Part shown: in pieces, positions 57,256 to 64,000 of the stretch
Layout: each line of letters starts with the position of its first letter
How positions within the stretch are numbered: position 1 is the stretch's first letter
Assembly: GCA_949130495.1 (NCBI GenBank)
Contig: OX422220.1
Coordinates: 10,099,001-10,163,000, forward strand
Length of the DNA stretch: 64,000 nt
Direction: 5' to 3'
Source of the DNA: Sambucus nigra
Lineage: Eukaryota; Streptophyta; Magnoliopsida; Dipsacales; Adoxaceae
Notes under the pieces: generated by a model
What the model saw: only the letters and a program-made list of their open reading frames with translations
Database searches by the model: none
What the model was told of the DNA's origin: nothing
Program-made: the position numbers and the translations under genes

Positions 57256-59076
57256 ATGGCGCAAGATAACGATACTCGAAGACTCAACTTTGATGATATT
57301 CATCATAATGAAGAGCAGGCTGCGAGGGAGCAAGAGGCCCTAAGGGATGGGGCCCCTCGAGTAGAGGTACCTCTGGTTCCAACGACGATAGGCATTCCAG
57401 GGGTGACACAACCTTACACGAGCGTGAGGTTGGGACCCGCCCAGATGGCGCTACTCATGAGCAAATTTTATGAGTTTTTGCAAACCCCAGTAGCTTCAAC
57501 TATGCTGGGAGGATTGGAGGATAATGCTTTCGTAACACTAGGGGTAGCTCCAACAGACCCACCAGGTGCAGGTATTGCTGGAATGATCCCAGTAAGTGTA
57601 CCCTCTATTGTGAATCCAGCAGTGGAAATTTTAGGATTTTCAATGGCACCACCGGTAACATTCGTTTCAGCCGCAATGGGCACTCAACCTGTGGCCCCGC
57701 TGCTAGTTGCCCCGGTGGTATCGCCCATGGAGGAAATAAGAAAAGAGATGCAAAAGGAGATGTTGAAGTTCATGCAAGCTTCCTCGCAGTCCGCTGGCGA
57801 GCTGGCTTCATTTTATTTCGAACACCTTATCCTCAGAAATACAATGATAAGCCTTACCCAAAGGACTATATTCCCCCTATCTTTGAAAAATATACAGGGA
57901 AAGGTGGGAACCCGAAGGAGCACTGTTGAACACTTGGGAGCACACTACAATAAGAAGAAGCTTTGGTTGAGGGAGTTTTCCAAATCCCTAACTGATAAGG
58001 CATACACCTGGTACTCCCATTTGACTCCCAACAGTGTTTCCATGTGGGAGGAGAGGCATGTATTATTTGTCCAAAAGTTCTTTCTGGCAGAAGATGAGTT
58101 GACCTTGACCCAACTTGGGAGGGAAAAGCAAAGACCTGGGGAAGAGGTGGTGGCCTATGTTCGAAGGTTCAGGGAAAGGTTCCTCGATGTAAGGGAGGAG
58201 GCTAAAGAGTCAAAACTATTACAGATTTGTGCTGAGGGACTGCTTTCTGAATACATTTTCCATCTTATCAATGAGACGCGCGAGGGAACTTTTGCGGCAT
58301 TCCTGAAAGCGGCGAGAAACATATTTTTGGTAGTGCGACCCAATTCGGTGGTAGCTCCCATGATGTTCAGGCAACTGATGTAACCCTTTGGGGGGAGGTC
58401 TCAGCCCCCACAGGTAGGGTACGCCGAGGGGAAAGATAGGGGCAAGGCACCGAAGAGGGACAACAAAAGGAAGTTTGGAAGAGACAGAGAAGACCCACCA
58501 CCATTGCCTTTCACGATAGAAGAGGCTATGAGTTTTTATAACGCCATGGTCCAAGGGGGAACGGTTTATGAACCAAAAGGCATTTCGATGGAAGAACCCG
58601 ATGCTAAAACGAAGGCGAATCCTAAATATTATCAGATTCATCGAAAGATCCAGCATCCAACGAAGAGCTATTTCACACTAAGAAGAATCATTGATAAGTA
58701 CATGAAGGCGGGAACGTTGCAGATCCCCCCATAAAACGTTAACAACAACCCACTACCAGTGTATGGGGCCAATCTCGTGGTGGCCTATGATGAAGGAGAG
58801 GAGTACGAGGAAGCTTTGGAGATTTGTACCAGGGGAGTGACTAACATCGTGTTAGATTACGATGAAGCAAGCGCCAAGGATATGGAGGATGTATATGATG
58901 CTAAAAGTGAAGAGGTAGACCTGACCTTAGAATATGGGGCATTTTCAAAATCCCCGAAGTTCACTTGGTTCTTCGAACAAGTGGGGATTCCAAAGGAGAG
59001 TAGGCTTGAGATAACCCAGGCGATACTTGATATTTTGAAAAAGAACGCGGTCCCTTAGCTGAGATGGAACGGACCC
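57256..59076 (+). pseudogene. gag: gag of Tat element 2
   Basis: The start MAQDNDTRRLNFDD is 23 bp after the primer site. A Pro/Val-rich N-terminal half is followed by the capsid core: HYNKKKLWLREFSKSLTDKA, WYSHLTPNSVSMWEE, FVQKFFLAEDELTL, VVAYVRRFRERFLD. Between about 57822 and 57925 some 35 codons are read out of frame: the neighbouring frame there has PYPKDYIPPIFEKYTGKGG-like sequence. Two opposite indels therefore cancel. In-frame stops at 58381, 58732 and 59056 cut the C-terminal part, which still reads FTIEEAMSFYNAM and PKFTWFFEQVGIPKE. No zinc knuckle was seen. Confidence 0.82.
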
Positions 59077-59625
59077 ATGGCCAGGTTAGTGAGAAAGTTT
59101 CTATCAGAAGTAACCTTCAGCGACGCGGATAGGGTTGTAAGGTTCCCTCACAACAGGCCATTGTATGTGACCGCCAGGGTCAACGGAGTTAGCTTCGTAA
59201 GGACTCTTATGGATGGGGGAGCTTCCATCAATATCATGCCAATCAACTCCTTCCACACAATTAATATTCTAGAAGAAAGGTTGGTTCCCATGCCCTTGGT
59301 AATTTCGGGGTACGATAATCAATCTTTTAAGTCCATTGGGTACGTTAACGTTCGGATTGTAATAGGAAATCTGAGTTCCCATATCAAGTTTCATGTAATA
59401 GAGAGTGCAACTTCCTATCATCTACTAATAGGAAGGGTGTGGATGCATAACCAAGACCTAGTTCCTTCTACATATCACCAATGTACTAAAGCGAATGTCA
59501 AGGGCGCAGAGGTGACAATAAGGGCCACAAAAAGGCCCTTCGCTGTTGAAGAAGCTCATTTGGTGGATGCAGCATTTTACACAGAGCTAGAAGAAGATGT
59601 TGGGATCTTAACAAGAAGAATATAG
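59077..59625 (+). pseudogene. Retropepsin of Tat element 2
   Basis: TLMDGGASINIMP at about 59202-59240 is the active-site loop; DGG stands where other retropepsins have DTG or DSG, a form plausible for this lineage. The flap-side ATSYHLLIGRVWMHNQ follows at about 59410-59455. It is in the same frame as gag, separated by the stop at 59056. It would cut the gag-pol polyprotein. Confidence 0.78.
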
Positions 59626-60099
59626 GGAGCGTGGGTTCCCTCGATCAGAGAAAGGATGGGGCCCTTGGGCGAGCAGAAGAGGGTTGTTGCAAGCGATACA
59701 AAAGAAGTGGCCGAAGAAGCTCATCAGGTGGCCCCTCGGCCCCAAGGCATCTCAAAGCAGATTAAAGACAAAATGAAGCCCAGAGTGGACCCAATAGAGC
59801 ATAAGGTCTAGCGACAGAGCGTGCTGAGTCAGTTCTCAGGAGAAAAAGTGGTCGAAGCTTCTAGAGAGAAGAAGAGGAAGGCGATCACCACTACCAGCAG
59901 GCAATGCAAGAAAGTCATTACTGAGGAAGGAAAGGTGTTTTATCGATTGTAACGGTGTGATCAGGGGGCCGAATAAACTGAGGACGAGGTTGACCCGATA
60001 TATGAATGTTTTTTGGTAGATCAACGAGGGTAGTTCATGATAATAGATAATTCTAGCATACAAGAATTCGTGGAAGAAGTTGTCGAGGAATCAGATTAC

Positions 60100-61000
60100 A
60101 TGGAAAATCAACCAAAACCCCTGATGCAAGAGTTAGAGAAATTGAACCTGGCAAAAGAAGGAGAAGATCCAAGACCCATATTCATCTCAAAGGATCTCAA
60201 CAATCAGAAATGATAGGCCTTGGTCGAATTGATTCAGGAGTTTATAGATGTCTTCGTGTGGAAATATACAAAAATAGAAGGGCTGGATGAGGAAGTAAGC
60301 TGCCATAGGCTGAACGTAATGCCTTCAGCCATTCCAGTGAAACAGGTAACGAGAACGTACAAGCCTGAGCTAGATCTGAAGATTAAAGAAGAGGTCTAGC
60401 GCCTGCTAACTGCAGGGTTCATTGTACCGATACAACACCCACTCTGGCTATCCAGTATTGTCCCAGTAGTAAAGAAGGACAAAAAATAGATAAGGATCTG
60501 TGTGGACTTCAGATATTTGAATAGAGTTTGTCCTAAAGATGAGTTCCCTCTACCCTCCATCGATAGCCTGATAGACGCAACGGCTGGTCATGAGATGTAT
60601 AGATTCATGGATGGGTGTGTGGGGTATAATTAGATCAAAATGGACCCCTCGGACGCGAAGAAAACGACATTCAGAACCCCGTTGGGTAACTTCATGCACA
60701 GGGTGATGCCGTTCGGCCTCAAGAACACTAGGGCGACTTACCAGAGAACGATGACGGCCATTTTTCATGACTTCTTTCACAAATTTGTAGAATTCTACGT
60801 AGATGACTTGGTCATCAAATTGAAGGAGGAGGGGTCCCACTTGAGTGATTTGAGGAAGGTATTTTCTCGTTGTAGAAAGTATAAGTTGAGGATGAACCCA
60901 TTAAAGTGTGTTTTTGGAGTAACGAGTGGGAAATTCTTGGGCTCTGTGGTTGATCGACAAGGGGTGCAAATGGACCAGGACAATCAGTGAGCGATCTTGG
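60100..61000 (+). pseudogene. pol: Reverse transcriptase of Tat element 2
   Basis: The lead-in DVFVWKYTKIEGLDEE (60250), VVKKDKK-stop-IRICVDF (60465), MDPSDAKKTTFRTPLG, HRVMPFGLKNTRATYQR and the catalytic YVDD (60796-60807) are all in one frame. Stops at 60211, 60397, 60487, 60631 and 60988 interrupt it. Both catalytic Asp of YVDD are kept. Confidence 0.85.
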
Positions 61001-62240
61001 AAATGCCAAGTCCTAGAACGGCGAGGGAGTTAAAGAGATTCCTCGGTAAAGTCTCCTACCTTAGGAGATTTGTGCCTGGATTGGCCGAAGTAACACACCC
61101 ACTGATGCAGCTATTGCGAAAGAGCACGAAGTTTAGGTGGGAAGAGGTTCACCAGGAGTCTTTTGCTGGGTTAAAGAAGCTGCTGGTTTCACCACGGACC
61201 ATGGTTCCCCCACGAGCAGGAATGCCGTTGCAGTTATATCTCACATCTACCACAAGGTCTGTCGGAGCTTTGCTGGCCCAGGAAATTGATGGGCAAGAGA
61301 GACCAGTCTACTACCTCAGTAGAATCATACATGGGCCAGAGATTAGATATAGTAGCTTAGAAAGGCATTGTTTAGCCTTAGTCTTTGCAGCACAAAAACT
61401 TAGGCATTATATGATGTCTTTTATAATTCATATTGTAACTAAATTTGATCCTATTAAGTATTTGTTGGCAAAAACTATATTAATTGGAAGGGCAGCTAGG
61501 TGGTTCCTCATCCTCTCAAAATATGACTTAAAGTGTGTAGTTCCTCGCGCGATCAAAAGCCAGGCGTATATCGATCTATTAGCAATCTTTCCTTCAAGAA
61601 GATTTGAACCACCTAAGGAAGACATTCTAGGAGGCGACCTACAAGCCAATTATGTGGATGCAACCGAGGAGGAGTGGACGATGCAGTTCAATGGATCTTC
61701 GGCAGAAACGAAGGGAGGGGCAGGGGTTATTCTTTCGAAAGGAACGGAAGAGATTTTCCTTTCCTACAGGTTAGATTTCCCTTGTTCCAATAATAAACTA
61801 GAGTACGAGGCATTGGTACTAGGGTTATTGGAGGCTTTTTGAAGGGGAATTCGTTCACTCTGCATTAAGGGTGATTCGAACCTAGTGATCCAGCAAGTAA
61901 ATGGAGAATATGCGTTAAAGCATATGAACCTGGCACCAAACAGAATGATCATTCAGAGACTCCTCAGCCAGTTCCATCAAACTAAAATCAAGATACATCC
62001 CAGAACAATGAATCGCCATCCAGACGCGTATGCAACTATTGCCTAAAAAATGGTCATGAGGAGTGATACAACATTCATTATGATCGAACGAAGAATAGCT
62101 CCTTCGGTGGTGCAATCAATGCTACCAATGGGGGAGGATAAGGACTAGAGGGGAGATATTAGGAAGTATCTGGAGTCTGGCGAAGGGGAAATGGGACTAA
62201 GAGAGTTGGCCCAATATTTTACAAACTAGGGAAATCTCTA
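61001..62240 (+). pseudogene. RNase H and second (archaeal-type) RNase H of Tat element 2
   Basis: The RT tail LKRFLGKVSYLRRFVPGLAE is followed by RNase H (ALLAQEIDGQERPVYYLSR, RYSSLERHCLALVFAAQKLR). A second domain begins WTMQFNGSSAETKGGAGVIL (about 61677) and includes NNKLEYEALVLGL and IKGDSNLVIQQVNGEY. The second domain has the order expected for the Tat-specific archaeal-type RNase H. The first Asp of its usual FDGS motif reads FNGS here, one transition away. Stops occur at 61840, 62044, 62146 and 62227. Confidence 0.8.
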
Positions 62241-63705
62241 CTTCAGAAACGCAGGGGGATGGTTATCCAGATGTATTGGCCCAAAAGAAGCAGAGCGAAG
62301 GTTGAAGAAAACACATGAGGAGCACTGCGAAACAACTGAGGTACCTCTGTATAGGAGAATTCAAAGAGAGGGATATTTCTAGCCTGGAATGAAGCAGGAC
62401 ACGACGGAGCTACAACGGAGGTGCGATAAGTGTCAGCTTTTCTTTGAAGCATCTGAATGTCATTTCATTGAAACTAAGGTCGACTAGAGGCAACCCTATA
62501 TTGACTTCATTAAAGATGGAGTGGTCTCAATAGAGAAAATTGATGCGGTGAGACTAAAGCGAAGGGTCCCAAGGTTCTACATCTAAGAGGGGTAGCTCTA
62601 TCGAAGGGGATACTTTAACAGGCCATTGCGTTGCATCACGAAGGAAGAAACAGCTGAGGTTCTCAAATAAGCACATGATCCAGCTCACATAGAAGGGGCC
62701 AGGTTGTATGATCAGTTAATGATGTTGGGGTATTATTGGCCAACGATGGAAAAAGACGTTACTGAGTTCGTTCGAAAATATAAAGCTTACTAACTACATG
62801 GAAACGTGATCCATGCCCCATCAGGGGATTTACACTCTCTGGAAATGCCTCACCCTTTTCACACTTGGGCATTTGACCTGGTGGGGGAAATAGATCCTCC
62901 TTCGAGGGGGAGGATATGGATACTAGTTGCAACAGAGTGTTTCATAAAGTGGGCCAAGGCAATACCACTCAGAAAGGCAACGGTTGGGGTAGTGAGCAGC
63001 TTCATCAGAGAATACATTATTTATCATTTTGGGATCCCAAAGGTTATTCTCTCAGATAACGGGATGCCTTTTGTTAATTCAGAAATAATAATGCTCACAG
63101 ATAAGTACTCCATTGTTCACCATACTTCAACGGTGGCAAACCCAAAGGGAAACGGTCAAACCGAAGCGACTAACAAAATGTTGGTTAATATTCTAGCCAA
63201 AGTGATGGAGGACTTCCCAGGATCGTGGGACGATAAGATACCAGCTGTGTTATGGGCCTATCGAAAAACCAAGAGGAAACCCACGGGGTACACTCCATTC
63301 TCGCTTATTTATTGAGCGGAGGCAATCCTTCTAGTGGAGCTAGAAGTTACCTCAGCCCAATACACCGTACGAAGTAGCATGCTCCCTCAGAATAGACACG
63401 TACAGTTGGAATCGATAGACGAGCACAGGGATAATGAGATGCAACACTTTCAAATGTACACGAAACAGCAATCCAGGGCATATGATAACTTAGTAAGACC
63501 CAGGAAGTTCGTGGAGGGAGACCTCGTTTTGAAAGCAACAATGACGCACATCGGGGGGCTTCCTCTACCGAAGTTTGCAACCAATTGGGAGGGACCTTTT
63601 GTTGTAAAAGAAGCTCGTGACTCGAGCTATTGCTTAATTTCTAGAATGGAGGAAGACAAGCCATTTAAAATTAACAATAAATGGATGAAGGTTTATCATG
63701 TGTAG
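62241..63705 (+). pseudogene. Integrase of Tat element 2
   Basis: The zinc-binding side (HIEGARLYDQLMMLGYYWPT) has stops at 62380, 62485, 62584, 62593, 62668 and 62791. The core from 62806 shows WAFDLVGEIDPPSRG, FGIPKVILSDNGMPF and NGQTEATNKMLV, so D, D and E of the catalytic triad can be placed. After a TGA at 63313 the C-terminal domain reads VRPRKFVEGDLVLKA and WEGPFVVKEA, ending at TAG 63703-63705. It would insert the cDNA; it is dead here. Confidence 0.85.
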
Positions 63706-64000
63706 ACAATTAAGTTTGAACCATGATTGTAAATAAATGTTGTTATAAATATACAAGTTTTAGTTATGAATTGAACATAATAAAAGAGTTACAGAAATAT
63801 AGAAATTTATAAAGCAGTTGTAACATACAGAAGAATGGGAAAATATATATTTTTCATTCATTTGTAAACGATAGAGCATTAAAAAATTGGGAACTACTGC
63901 CCAAGAATTACATAGAAAGAAGCAAGAGGAAAATATATATATACAAGAGTTGACTAGCCTAAGAGGAACCATAGGTCTAAGGATGAGAAAAAATCTCCAG
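63706..64000 (+). other. 3' non-coding region of Tat element 2
   Basis: AT-rich DNA with no convincing ORF on either strand. The polypurine tract and 3' LTR were not reached. Confidence 0.5.

Larger units (their letters stand above)
57214..64000 (+). mobile_element. Tat-lineage gypsy element 2, interior
   Basis: After the primer site a single reading frame (57256-63705) contains, in order, gag, retropepsin, RT, RNase H, a second RNase H and integrase. Chromodomain is absent, and the twin RNase H is the Tat hallmark. The frame is closed by at least 24 stops but shows no net frameshift. From 63706 to the window end there is AT-rich 3' non-coding DNA; the 3' LTR is not in view. Confidence 0.85.

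Noticed and set aside
58155..58656. 145-aa minus-strand ORF in Tat element 2
   Set aside because: It is a shadow of the gag frame, with no motif.

Overview
The window looks like a repeat-dense stretch of a flowering-plant nuclear genome. It holds plant-type LTR retrotransposons nested in one another, a plant NLR resistance-gene relic, exon-sized relics of a bHLH, a purple acid phosphatase and an eIF5A gene, a hAT MITE and a Helitron end. It is AT-rich between elements, and no intact host gene is visible. Nearly every coding region is broken.

Layout: (1) 1-5980, minus strand: gag-PR-RT and 5' LTR of a Ty3/gypsy Tekay-like chromovirus. (2) 6898-8340: CC-NBS resistance pseudogene, cut off before the LRR. 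(3) 8338-10000: LTR with an Athila-like primer binding site and a short unrecognised coding relic. (4) 10001-11836: truncated Tekay-type LTR. (5) 11837-18018: AT-rich DNA with a copia scrap and degenerate repeats. (6) 18024-25675, minus: SIRE-like copia deletion derivative whose 3' LTR carries a hAT-like insertion and whose interior carries a 2.76-kb solo Tekay-type LTR with a perfect 5-bp target duplication. (7) 25680-33685, plus: 5'-truncated Tekay-like element with its 3' LTR, interrupted in the integrase/chromodomain junction by a 1.5-kb insertion. (8) 33686-47134: Tat-lineage gypsy element, gag-pol on minus and two antisense extra ORFs on plus, its pol split by a second solo Tekay-type LTR. 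(9) 47135-48885: scrap of Tekay RT/RNase H fused to LTR. (10) 48886-56000: AT-rich DNA with the host-gene relics, Helitron 3' end, MITE and a copia gag-protease relic. (11) about 56010-64000, plus: a second Tat-lineage element whose gag-pol reads in one frame and is closed by at least 24 stop codons.

The most notable signals are in the LTRs. Four Tekay-type LTRs share a leader ending AG|GCAAGT and, about 1.7-1.8 kb further on, a pyrimidine-rich tract ending AG|GTG. This predicts a GC-AG intron lying wholly inside the LTR. Inside it, in each LTR, is a cluster of short near-perfect palindromes ('words') whose spelling differs by family: TCGATCGATCGA, TCGTTCGAACGA or CCGAATCGATTCGG. Comparable word arrays occur just upstream of the TATA box in the unrelated SIRE-like LTR and in the 1.5-kb insertion. 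I know of no description of this as a system; any function is inference.

Limits: no database search was run. Family names rest on motif recognition. LTR limits are given only where TG/CA ends, primer sites or target duplications could be read.
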